NCBI RefSeq assembly: GCF_001439925.1
Contig: NZ_LMBV01000002.1
Location: forward strand, 153,838-217,837
Direction: 5' to 3'
Length of the DNA: 64,000 nucleotides
Source of the DNA: Peribacillus muralis
GTDB lineage: Bacteria; Bacillota; Bacilli; Bacillales; DSM-1321
Shown: piece by piece, positions 17,450 through 24,111 of the stretch
How positions within the stretch are numbered: position 1 is the first letter of the stretch
Layout: the number at the start of each line of letters is the position of its first letter
Position numbers and translations under genes: made by a program
The notes under the pieces: generated by a model
Database searches by the model: none
What the model saw: only the letters and a program-made list of their open reading frames with translations
Told to the model about the DNA's origin: nothing

Positions 17450-18292
17450 ATGATTATCAATCACAATATCGCAGCACTTAACACGCACCGTCAATTATCA
17501 AGCGCGACAGGCGCACAATCTAAATCAATGGAGAAACTAGCTTCAGGTATGCGTATCAATAAAGCTGGGGACGATGCTGCAGGTCTAGCAATTTCTGAAA
17601 AAATGCGCGGACAAATTCGTGGATTGGATCAAGCTTCTCGTAATGCTCAAGATGGTATTTCAATGATTCAAACAGCTGAGGGTGCTCTTAATGAAACTCA
17701 TGACATCCTTCAACGTATGCGTGAACTTGCTGTTCAATCCTCTACCGATTCAAATACTGATGCTGACCGTGGTGAATTGCAAAAAGAATTTAATCAAATG
17801 GCGAAAGAAATAACACGTATTTCCAAAACAACAGAATTTAACACTCAAAAGCTACTTGATGGTTCTGATGGAGATGGTAAGGTATTCCATATTGGGGCGA
17901 ATGCAGGGCAGAACTTAACTCTTGTTATCGGAGCAATGGATGCTACTACTTTAGCTGTAGGAACTGGAACAACTGAAGCTGATACAGTGGGTATTGATAT
18001 TTCAAACCAAGCTGGCGCTGATGCTGCTATTACATTAGTTAACTCTGCTATTGGAACAGTTTCAACCGAGCGTTCTAAATTAGGAGCTACTCAAAACAGA
18101 TTAGAACACACAATTAACAACTTAGGTACTTCATCGGAAAACCTAACTGCTGCAGAATCACGTGTACGTGACGTTGATATGGCGAAAGAAATGATGGAGC
18201 AAACTAAAAATTCTATTCTTGGTCAAGCAGCACAAGCAATGTTGGCTCAAGCAAATTCCGCACCTCAAGGAGTTTTACAACTTCTAAGGTGA
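17450..18292 (+). CDS. hag: Flagellin Hag (unspliced reading; gene split by a group I intron)
   Basis: Main filament subunit, 280 residues as read without splicing. The D0/D1 N-terminus (MIINHNIAALNTHRQLSSA, GLAISEKMRGQIRGLDQASR) and C-terminus (NLTAAESRVRDVDMAKEM...) are intact, with only a short variable centre (about 135-200). Codons 1-266 (to 18247) are exon 1. Codons 267-280 and the TGA used here belong to the intron's own 5' end and encode QANSAPQGVLQLLR. Splicing would join exon 1 to 18618-18662, which encodes QANQQPQGVLQLLR and TAA, again 280 residues. Expression is controlled by a sigma-D promoter and CsrA sites. Confidence 0.95.
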   Translation: MIINHNIAALNTHRQLSSATGAQSKSMEKLASGMRINKAGDDAAGLAISEKMRGQIRGLDQASRNAQDGISMIQTAEGALNETHDILQRMRELAVQSSTDSNTDADRGELQKEFNQMAKEITRISKTTEFNTQKLLDGSDGDGKVFHIGANAGQNLTLVIGAMDATTLAVGTGTTEADTVGIDISNQAGADAAITLVNSAIGTVSTERSKLGATQNRLEHTINNLGTSSENLTAAESRVRDVDMAKEMMEQTKNSILGQAAQAMLAQANSAPQGVLQLLR

Positions 18293-18617
18293 ATTTGAAG
18301 GGCGTTTTATCTAGTAATGGATAAAAGTATAACTGGGTGAATTGCTGGAACTTCCTAAAGCTGCATCAACCACAACGTAACTGGAAACGGTAAGCGTGAT
18401 GGTCAGAAAATGATGGAGATGACCCAATGGACAATCAGCAGCCAAGCTCCTTTGAGGAAACTCTGGAGAAGGTTCAACGACTAGGATATACAGTCTAATG
18501 CGAAAGCTAAGACCATGAAATCCGTAGGGTGGCGATAGCCATTCGAAGTGCCCAGCCCCTTATAATACAAGGGTGAAGATATAGTCTATTCTATGCTCGA
18601 AAGACATAGTCGCAAAG
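18248..18617 (+). ncRNA. Group I self-splicing intron in hag (370 nt)
   Basis: All core helices can be drawn. P1 is 18245-18248 with 18300-18303, with U18247-G18301 as the splice-site wobble; its extension is 18252-18257/18292-18297 and 18261-18265/18287-18291. The others are P2 18305-18311/18320-18326; P3 CTGGG 18333-18337/CCCAG 18551-18555; P4 18343-18347/18436-18440; P6 18447-18450/18465-18468 with a GAAA-capped arm; P7 GACTA 18479-18483/TAGTC 18582-18586; P8 18557-18561/18569-18573; and P9 18591-18595/18605-18609. Conserved strings AATTGCTGGAA, AATCAGCAGCC, GTTCAACGACTA and AAGATATAGTC match the P, Q, R, S elements. The exon ends in U and the intron in G (18617). An IA-type layout is likely, since long arms lie between P7 and P3. 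No homing endonuclease ORF is present. Confidence 0.93.
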
Positions 18618-18662
18618 CAAGCGAACCAACAACCACAAGGCGTTCTTCAATTATTACGTTAA
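18618..18662 (+). CDS. hag: hag exon 2 (native flagellin C-terminus)
   Basis: Fifteen codons reading QANQQPQGVLQLLR then TAA, in the phase required to follow codon 266 at 18247. It encodes the same peptide as the intron's 5' end except for QQ instead of SA. The two DNA copies differ at most third positions and in leucine and arginine codon choice. It has no start codon of its own, so it is expressed only after splicing. Confidence 0.88.
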   Translation, partial: QANQQPQGVLQLLR

Positions 18663-18680
18663 TCATTACTTTTTTAAAAA

Positions 18681-18758
18681 AAGACTCAAGATATTTACAT
18701 CGAGTCTTCAGCTTGTAGACAAAAAGGTGTCGGAATGCTCTCATTCCGACACCTTTTT
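18681..18758 (+). terminator. Tandem terminators after hag
   Basis: First a AAGACTC / GAGTCTT hairpin (18681-18708), then a perfect 17-bp stem (18721-18737 with 18742-18758) with a CTCT loop ending in TTTTT. Such a strong stop fits a highly transcribed gene. Confidence 0.93.
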
Positions 18759-19220
18759 CATTGGATTGGATGCCTTTATAAAGACATCCAACGCACAGTT
18801 CAAGGACGTGTATAGGATAAAGCTGGATGTGATTTATTTGTATAAGGGTAGTTTGTAGTATTCACTTATTTTCATTGGCTTTCTCATGTGTGGAAATAGC
18901 AATACTTGCTTGAACTTTATCCATTTTCTTACTGTAGACTTTACTAAGATTTGATAGTAAATCTGTTCTGAAAATTGTAGGTAAAAGGTATGCTATCTAC
19001 ATGTTAATACAAAGTTGATTGGAGCGGGTGTCCGAGACTCCTGCAGGAATACGTGTCCAAGGGAGACCCCACAGGCGCAAAAAGTCCCGGACCGCCTCTG
19101 GAAAGCTAAGTGTCTGAGGTGGAAATCAACAGTCTGAATACACCACCACAAACTGTCGGCAATCTGGATTATCTTCATTTTCATGCAGAGTGGACTGAAA
19201 ACCAAAATCAAAGCTTTCCC
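18759..19220. other. hag-flaG intergenic region
   Basis: About 460 bases with no credible gene. It holds a TTGGATG / CATCCAA hairpin (18764-18792) and a full copy of the dispersed repeat (19014-19130). An open frame reaching from 19183 into flaG is not used because the sigma-D promoter lies inside it. Confidence 0.6.
19014..19130 (+). repeat. Dispersed intergenic repeat (copy 2)
   Basis: Ends are GTTGATT (19014-19020) and AATCAAC (19124-19130), a perfect 7-bp terminal inverted repeat. The interior has GAGACTCCTGC, GGGAGACCCCACAGGCG and GGACCGCC blocks shared with copies 3 and 4. Confidence 0.85.
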
Positions 19221-19247
19221 TAAATATAAAACCGTAATTACCGATAT
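19221..19247 (+). promoter_or_regulatory. Sigma-D promoter of flaG-fliDST
   Basis: TAAA (19221-19224), 15-bp spacer, ACCGATAT (19240-19247), a 7/8 match in the -10. It lies 35 bp before the chosen flaG start and fixes that start. Confidence 0.9.
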
Positions 19248-19281
19248 AAAAAATAAAGACATCATATTGGGGGCTATTTAT

Positions 19282-19641
19282 ATGCTGGAGAGTTTGTCCA
19301 CGAATATTCTTTCCTCACAACTTAGAACAGCCATCTCGGACGGAATCAGTTCTTACTATCAAAGAGAAATCAATACAGTTGCTTATTCGGAACAAAGTGT
19401 GGAAAGCAATCAGCCTACAAAGGAAAAGGTTCAAGAAGTGGTGGAGAGCTTAAACACCTTTCTAAACCCAACACATACGGCGGTTCGCTTTGAGTATCAC
19501 GAGAAGCTGAATGAGTATTATGTCAAGGTGGTCGATGATGTAACGGATGAGACGATCAGGGAGATCCCGCCTAAGAAATTATTGGATTATTATGCGGCAA
19601 TGACGGAGTTTGTCGGGATTATGGTGGATGAAAAAATATAA
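19282..19641 (+). CDS. flaG: FlaG family flagellar protein
   Basis: 119 residues from ATG 19282 behind TTGGGGGC; the frame is open back to 19183, but that part lies upstream of the sigma-D promoter. The C-terminal FlaG domain is evident (VRFEYHEKLNEYYVKVVD, ETIREIPPKKLLDYYAAM). FlaG (YvyC) is a small flagellar protein thought to affect filament length; its exact role is unclear. First gene of the flaG-fliD-fliS-fliT unit. Confidence 0.92.
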   Translation: MLESLSTNILSSQLRTAISDGISSYYQREINTVAYSEQSVESNQPTKEKVQEVVESLNTFLNPTHTAVRFEYHEKLNEYYVKVVDDVTDETIREIPPKKLLDYYAAMTEFVGIMVDEKI

Positions 19642-19652
19642 GTGGGTGATCA

Positions 19653-21164
19653 ATGGTGGTACGAGTAAGTGGTTTAGCAAGTGGAATGGATATAGATGAT
19701 ATAGTTAAAAGCATGATGCAGGCGGAACGGGTGCCTTTGGATAAGTTAACACAGAAAAAGCAGTCCTCCGAATGGCAGCGCGATGATTACCGCTCGATCA
19801 ATACAGCTTTATCGGAATTGGATACGCTCATTCGAGATGGGATTGGGAAAATATCCTCTTTCATTAAAAAGAAGGTATCGGTTTCGAATCCAGATGCAAT
19901 ATCCGTGAAAAATATAAATTCAACTACTGATTTTACCGGGAATATTAAGGTGAACAGTCTTGCCAAGGCAGCAACCATGTCTAGTACGGAAAAAACGGCT
20001 GTTACTGACGCGAAAAAGAAACTGTCGGAATTAGGCTTCACGACGCCTCAAGAGATTACGATATTAGCGGTTAATAAAGAGGGCGGCTTTGATACGGTAG
20101 ATAATGACGGAGTAACGCCTAAGCCGTATACACTTACGCTTAATGCCGAAGATACGCTAGAGAGTGTCATCAATAAAATTAATGCAAACTCTGGGGTCAC
20201 GCTGTTTTTTGATCAAAATTCGCAAAACTTTTCGATTACCGCTAAAAATACCGGTGATGTAAAAGATGGTCCTGAAATTAAACTGGGCGGCAGCGGAGAT
20301 TTTTTTGCTGCGTTAAAACTGAGCAGCAACAACGAAGAAGCTGGCGGAACAAAAGGGGAAAATGTATCGATTACGTATAATGGCCTGGACATTTCCCGCC
20401 CTTCGAATACGTTCCAAATCAATGGAGCGGAAATAACGGTCAAGCAGAAAACGATGGATACCGTGACTTTCTCATCAACGGCTGATGTGGATGCCATTTT
20501 GGACACGGTCACGCAGTTCGTGAACAAATACAACGAAATCATTAAAAAGGTCCAGGATAAAACAGGTGAAGCAAAATATCGCTCCTTCACTCCGCTGACT
20601 GCCGAGCAAAAGAAGGCAATGACAGAGGATGAAGTGAAGCTTTGGGAAGAAAAAGCGAAGAGCGGTACGCTAAGAAGTAATTCGACATTAAAAAGTCTTC
20701 TGACCACGATGCGGTCTTCCTTGTATACCGCTGTGGATGGAATCACGGGAAAAAACAACCTTAGCAGCCTAGGCATTACCACGACCAAGAATTACTTGGA
20801 GGGCGGCAAATTAACGATTGATGAGGACAAGCTTAGAGCAGTGATTAGTGAGGATCCCAATGCGATTTATAATATGTTCATGGCTGATGGTTCGGAAAAA
20901 AGCGACAAAGGTCTGGCTCGCCGTTTGCGTGATGATATACAATCTTCCATGAAGGTTATTACGGAAAAGGCCGGGAAGGCTGGATTTGTTAATAACTCGT
21001 TTACCATCGGGAAGCTGGTTAATGGATTGGATACCCGGATTTCAACATTTGAAGCAAAGTTAACGAAATTGGAATCGCGCTACTATAGTCAGTTCACGGC
21101 GATGGAAAAAGCGATTCAAAAGGCGAACAGCCAAAGTGCATCGTTAGCTTCTTATTTTAGTTAA
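19653..21164 (+). CDS. fliD: Filament cap protein FliD (HAP2)
   Basis: 503 residues. FliD_N is seen at the start (VSGLASGMDIDDIVKSMMQAERVPLDKL) and FliD_C at the end (LARRLRDDIQSSMKVIT, RISTFEAKLTKLESRYYSQFTAMEKA). The middle (about 90-300) contains the exposed variable domains. FliD caps the growing filament and drives folding of exported flagellin. It starts 12 bases after flaG. Confidence 0.96.
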   Translation: MVVRVSGLASGMDIDDIVKSMMQAERVPLDKLTQKKQSSEWQRDDYRSINTALSELDTLIRDGIGKISSFIKKKVSVSNPDAISVKNINSTTDFTGNIKVNSLAKAATMSSTEKTAVTDAKKKLSELGFTTPQEITILAVNKEGGFDTVDNDGVTPKPYTLTLNAEDTLESVINKINANSGVTLFFDQNSQNFSITAKNTGDVKDGPEIKLGGSGDFFAALKLSSNNEEAGGTKGENVSITYNGLDISRPSNTFQINGAEITVKQKTMDTVTFSSTADVDAILDTVTQFVNKYNEIIKKVQDKTGEAKYRSFTPLTAEQKKAMTEDEVKLWEEKAKSGTLRSNSTLKSLLTTMRSSLYTAVDGITGKNNLSSLGITTTKNYLEGGKLTIDEDKLRAVISEDPNAIYNMFMADGSEKSDKGLARRLRDDIQSSMKVITEKAGKAGFVNNSFTIGKLVNGLDTRISTFEAKLTKLESRYYSQFTAMEKAIQKANSQSASLASYFS

Positions 21165-21188
21165 GGTAAGTCGGAAAGGAAGATAAAT

Positions 21189-21590
21189 ATGGCGATGAAT
21201 AATCCTTATCAATCGTATCAACAAAATTCGGTCAATACAGCATCTCCGGGAGAGCTGACATTAATGCTGTACAATGGCTGCCTGAAGTTCATCACGCTCG
21301 GGCGGAAGGCAATCGAAGCGGGGAATATCGAAGCGAAAAATACGAACATCATCAAGGCGCAAAACATCATCCATGAATTGATGGTGACGCTGAACATGGA
21401 CTTTGTGGTATCCAAGGAAATGATGAGTTTGTATGATTTCATGAATCGCCGCCTGATAGAGGCAAATTTGAAAAATGATGTTGCTGCCTTGGACGAGGTG
21501 GAAGGACTCGTCACTGACTTCCGTAATACATGGAAGGAAGTCATTCAAATCAATCGAAAAAAACAATTCAGCCAAAGCGGGCAAGTGTAA
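21189..21590 (+). CDS. fliS: Flagellin export chaperone FliS
   Basis: 133 residues behind AAAGGAAG. FliS signatures are NPYQSYQQNSVNTASPGELTL-type N-terminus (split by the conserved SPGELTLMLYNG) and helices to the LVTDFRNTWKEV end. It binds the C-terminal D0 region of flagellin, the very segment affected by the hag intron. Its stop overlaps the fliT start. Confidence 0.96.
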   Translation: MAMNNPYQSYQQNSVNTASPGELTLMLYNGCLKFITLGRKAIEAGNIEAKNTNIIKAQNIIHELMVTLNMDFVVSKEMMSLYDFMNRRLIEANLKNDVAALDEVEGLVTDFRNTWKEVIQINRKKQFSQSGQV

Positions 21591-21931
21591 TGATTCAAGC
21601 CTTTCATGACTTGACTGCCGAATTACTTGCCGTTCTGGAGGATATGACGTTTGCAGAACGTCAGGACAAGATAGAAAGCATCACCGAGCTGATTGAGCGG
21701 CGGGAGTACATCTTAGTACAAATCAAGCCGCCCTTTACTGATGCAGAGCAGCAGCTAGGACGCAGAACGATGGTGCTCAATCAACAGATCGATAGCTTGC
21801 TGAAGCTTCAAAAGCAAGAAATACAGCGGGACATCCTGGAAATAAACAAAAAGAAAAAATCATCCAATAAATATATGAACCCTTATGAAAGTCTATCAAT
21901 CGATGGCATGTTCTATGATAAAAGAAACTGA
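21590..21931 (+). CDS. fliT: Flagellar chaperone FliT
   Basis: 113 residues from ATG 21590, which overlaps the fliS stop (TAATG) and so is probably coupled; a longer frame from 21530 lies inside fliS. Small all-helical protein with charged helices (FAERQDKIESITELIERREYI). FliT is the export chaperone of FliD. Last gene of the unit. Confidence 0.9.
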   Translation: MIQAFHDLTAELLAVLEDMTFAERQDKIESITELIERREYILVQIKPPFTDAEQQLGRRTMVLNQQIDSLLKLQKQEIQRDILEINKKKKSSNKYMNPYESLSIDGMFYDKRN

Positions 21932-21937
21932 TTACCC

Positions 21938-21964
21938 AACCGTTTGGATTCCAAACGGTTTTTA
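21938..21964 (+). terminator. Terminator of flaG-fliDST
   Basis: AACCGTTTGG / CCAAACGGTT perfect 10-bp stem, 3-base loop, TTTTAT tail. Confidence 0.9.
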
Positions 21965-22111
21965 TGTTAAAAATATTTAAATTTTCTGTAAATATTTTAG
22001 CCTTTATTTTTTCCTTATGGCTAGGCATTTGTTATAATGAAGTCAGGGTAGACATCAACCCTTTAAAACCTTCCGACAATTGTTTTAAAATTTCGACATA
22101 TTTCATGATGT

Positions 22112-22137
22112 GTTTCTAAAGGGAACCGGAGGGGTAT
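22112..22137 (+). promoter_or_regulatory. Sigma-B promoter of hpf
   Basis: GTTTCT (22112-22117), 14-bp spacer, GGGTAT (22132-22137); consensus GTTTAA-N13/15-GGGTAT. The Bacillus subtilis homologue yvyD is known to be sigma-B controlled. Confidence 0.82.
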
Positions 22138-22183
22138 TGTAGAATCTAACTGTTATAGTCTTATTTTAAGGAGGACTCACTTT

Positions 22184-22741
22184 ATGAATTACAACGTACG
22201 CGGTGAAAACATTGAGGTAACTCCAGCAATTCGAGAATACGTCGAAAAGAAAATTGGCAAGTTAGAACGATATTTTAACAATACACCAGATGCAAATGTG
22301 TTAGTTAATTTGAAAGTGAACAATAATACATCCAAGGTCGAAGTGACGATTCCTATGCAGAATTTGGTTCTTCGTGCTGAAGAGGAAAATGCGGATATGT
22401 ATGCTGCCATTGACTTGATCAATGATAAGCTTGAACGCCAAATTCGTAAACATAAAACGAAGGTCAATCGTAAATTCAGAAACAATTTATCAACGACTCC
22501 TGAAGCATTTGCCTTCAATACGGACGTTGACGAAGTGGTCGATGAATTCGAAGAAGAGAATGATGTTGAAGTGGTCCGCAACAAGCGCTTTGATTTAAAG
22601 CCGATGGACAGTGAAGAAGCGATTTTGCAAATGAATATGCTTGGTCACAGCTTCTTCGTTTACACGAATGCAGATACGAACACAACGAACGTCGTATACC
22701 GTCGTAAAGATGGACGTTACGGCTTGATCGAACCTAGCTAA
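22184..22741 (+). CDS. hpf: Long-form ribosome hibernation promoting factor HPF
   Basis: 185 residues, start behind AAGGAGG. The N-terminal S30AE domain (about 1-100, GENIEVTPAIREYVEKKIGKL) binds the 30S decoding channel. After a linker (105-128) the C-terminal domain (KPMDSEEAILQMNMLGHSFFV, VVYRRKDGRYGLIEP) makes the 100S dimer contact. This is the two-domain form typical of Firmicutes (YvyD). It forms inactive ribosome dimers in stationary phase or stress; the sigma-B promoter agrees. It is followed by its own terminator. Confidence 0.96.
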   Translation: MNYNVRGENIEVTPAIREYVEKKIGKLERYFNNTPDANVLVNLKVNNNTSKVEVTIPMQNLVLRAEEENADMYAAIDLINDKLERQIRKHKTKVNRKFRNNLSTTPEAFAFNTDVDEVVDEFEEENDVEVVRNKRFDLKPMDSEEAILQMNMLGHSFFVYTNADTNTTNVVYRRKDGRYGLIEPS

Positions 22742-22758
22742 ATCTGAATCTATCAACT

Positions 22759-22791
22759 AAAGCACAGCCCAGTCATTGGGTTGTGCTTTTT
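22759..22791 (+). terminator. Terminator of hpf
   Basis: AGCACAGCCCA / TGGGTTGTGCT 11-bp stem with one G-T pair and a T-run. Confidence 0.9.
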
Positions 22792-22885
22792 GGCGTCGTG
22801 TTAGATTGATAGAGCTTTTCTTCACGGGAAAATGGCGAAGTCCAGCGTTCACTTCATCATGCAATATGTCTATTGTTTCATTTAT

Positions 22886-23009
22886 AGAACGTATATTGTT
22901 CTTTATTAAGATAAATAGTTAGTTATGCCCATGTTAAGGAATCTTTCTTTTGTACTATACTTAAGTTGTTCGTTCTTTAAATAGAACGTTATGTTATTTT
23001 TTAAAGAAC
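22886..23009 (+). promoter_or_regulatory. Cluster of SinR-type boxes upstream of zinc-ribbon gene
   Basis: Exact matches to the SinR operator GTTCTYT occur at 22898-22904 and 22972-22978 on the plus strand and at 23003-23009 (AAAGAAC) on the minus strand. AGAAC half-matches at 22886 and 22983 complete two inverted pairs. A -10-like TATACT (22956-22961) puts the start point next to the pair at 22972-23009, a good place for repression. sinR itself is encoded about 1 kb away. Confidence 0.6.
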
Positions 23010-23040
23010 AACTGAAGCGAGGTGCAGAGGGGTTGATAGT

Positions 23041-23238
23041 TTGTATCAGAAGAATTGCCATAAATGCCGACGGGCTTCTTTTAGCAGTGCAGAATATGGG
23101 GAGTGGCTTTGCCCAACCTGCGGTGATGACCTGACTGTGCAAAAAGCCTTGGATCCGCTAGTGATGGAGAGAGTTAATGGGCTTCATCAACAGAATAAGA
23201 AGAGCGATATATACCGTTTCATAAAAAGAAGTAAATGA
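23041..23238 (+). CDS. Small zinc-ribbon protein of unknown function
   Basis: 65 residues from a TTG start; GAGGGG lies about 8 bases before it. Two cysteine pairs, CHKC and CPTC, are spaced as in a rubredoxin-type zinc ribbon, followed by a basic helical tail (DIYRFIKRSK). No family name can be given. It sits between hpf and the sinI riboswitch and has SinR-type boxes in its promoter, so a part in biofilm or multicellular behaviour is possible but unproven. Confidence 0.65.
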   Translation: MYQKNCHKCRRASFSSAEYGEWLCPTCGDDLTVQKALDPLVMERVNGLHQQNKKSDIYRFIKRSK

Positions 23239-23293
23239 TAGGTATGCAAAAAACACTTAAAGTTTATGCTGAATTTTCTTAATATTGTAATAT

Positions 23294-23372
23294 TTTGTCG
23301 GATAAAATTTTTTGCTTTTTGCTAGTTTAGCGACATAATATAACAATATATGGTGCAAGTATCCGGTATAAT
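23294..23372 (+). promoter_or_regulatory. Promoter region of sinI with possible Spo0A box
   Basis: A consensus -10 TATAAT at 23367-23372 places the start near 23379, just before the riboswitch. No good -35 is seen, which would fit an activated promoter. TTTGTCGGA (23294-23302) is an 8/9 match to the Spo0A box TTTGTCRAA; Spo0A activates sinI in Bacillus subtilis. Confidence 0.5.
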
Positions 23373-23386
23373 ATGTTTATAAGCAA

Positions 23387-23512
23387 TGTATTTGGTAATA
23401 GGTACCACGACAAAGGCAAACTTATTGAAAGATAAGGGCGCAAAGGCACAGGTCTAAGGTCCGCTAGACTAAGATGGCTGGTCTGCCTGAAATACAAAGG
23501 TATTTTAGGAGG
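23387..23512 (+). promoter_or_regulatory. c-di-GMP-I (GEMM) riboswitch controlling sinI
   Basis: The aptamer core (23406-23490) has CACGACAAAGGCAAAC, a GAAA-capped arm with a CTTAT / ATAAG stem, GGGCGCAAAGGC, a GTCTA / TAGAC arm and AAGATGGCTGG...TGCC, all typical of GEMM-I. The closing helix pairs AGGC (23414-23417) with GCCT (23485-23488) and possibly TGTATTT (23387-23393) with AAATACA (23490-23496). The same 3' strand (23486-23495) can instead pair with GTATTTTAGG (23500-23509), hiding part of the AGGAGG site at 23507-23512. This predicts that ligand binding frees the ribosome site (an ON switch). Confidence 0.88.
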
Positions 23513-23517
23513 TATAG

Positions 23518-23664
23518 ATGAGGGTGGTTAAAATGGAAATGGATCAGGAATGGGTCGAGTTAATTTCAGAAGCACGGAACTTGGGTTTTAAAAAAGAGGA
23601 AATTAGTGCTTTTTTTGAACGAAAATGCCTTGAGGTTCCATTAGAGGAGAGAGATGGAAGCTAA
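23518..23664 (+). CDS. sinI: SinI-like antirepressor of SinR
   Basis: 48 residues, too short for usual ORF calling. ATG 23518 lies 5 bases after AGGAGG; in-frame ATGs at 23533 and 23539 are alternatives. The core MDQEWVELISEARNLGF and the following KKEEISAFFERK helix match the SinI family, whose helix-hook pairs with the C-terminal domain of SinR and takes it off DNA. Unlike Bacillus subtilis, where sinI and sinR are tandem, here the gene faces sinR tail-to-tail and has a c-di-GMP riboswitch leader. Confidence 0.85.
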   Translation: MRVVKMEMDQEWVELISEARNLGFKKEEISAFFERKCLEVPLEERDGS

Positions 23665-23675
23665 TTACAAAACAA

Positions 23676-23702
23676 CCCTATAAACAGCGGGTGTTTATAG
23701 GG
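23676..23702. terminator. Bidirectional terminator between sinI and sinR
   Basis: CCCTATAAACA / TGTTTATAGGG perfect 11-bp stem with 5-base loop. The T-tract is better on the minus strand (TTGTTTT), so it serves sinR well and sinI less so. Confidence 0.7.
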
Positions 23703-23787
23703 CTAATTATTCCCAAGTAGATTTCAGTATGTATAGCTCATTCAAGCTGTTTAGGTCAGGATTATGTAGGGTCAGGTTAATTAACCT

Positions 23788-24111
23788 CTACTCTTCTTTA
23801 TCTTTTCTCCATTTATTAAACTCGATGAATTCCCTGAATTGTTGTTTCGAAACGCCCGAATTCATAGCTTCCTCTACGATTCTCATCCAGTCATTATCCA
23901 AGGTTTCCTTGTTTGGTGCATCGTATAGGAGGGCATCAACAGGGATGTTAAGTACGACGGAGATTTTTTCTAGAAATTGAATGGAAGGGTTCGTTTGTAA
24001 GTTACGCTCTAGCGAACTTAAGTAAGACTTTGCCACCCCGGCTTTATCGGCAAGTTCGGTCATTGACATTTTCTTTTCTTCCCGCAGTTTTTTTACGCGT
24101 TCACCAATCAT
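23788..24111 (-). CDS. sinR: Biofilm master repressor SinR
   Basis: 107 residues; GAGGTGG precedes ATG 24111, so the in-frame start at 24129 is rejected. The N-terminal HTH_3 domain (about 3-62, MIGERVKKLREEKKMSMTE, GVAKSYLSSLERNLQ, NPSIQFLEKISVVL) is nearly identical to SinR. The C-terminal dimerisation/SinI-binding part (DWMRIVEEAMNSGVSKQQF, EFIEFNKWRK) follows a linker. SinR represses matrix genes and slrR; SinI blocks it. The convergent arrangement with sinI means separate promoters. Confidence 0.94.
   Translation of the reverse strand: MIGERVKKLREEKKMSMTELADKAGVAKSYLSSLERNLQTNPSIQFLEKISVVLNIPVDALLYDAPNKETLDNDWMRIVEEAMNSGVSKQQFREFIEFNKWRKDKEE

Noticed and set aside
18248..18617. Homing endonuclease within the intron
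   Set aside because: No open frame beyond the 14-codon recoded tail; LAGLIDADG or GIY-YIG motifs are absent.
18293..18662. Region after the first hag stop read as a decayed duplicate of hag
   Set aside because: Only the last 14 codons are duplicated, and the intervening 325 bases carry the conserved P, Q, R, S elements and paired helices of a group I intron; both copies of the tail are intact.
19183..19281. N-terminal extension of flaG
   Set aside because: It contains the sigma-D promoter (19221-19247), so it cannot be in the main transcript.
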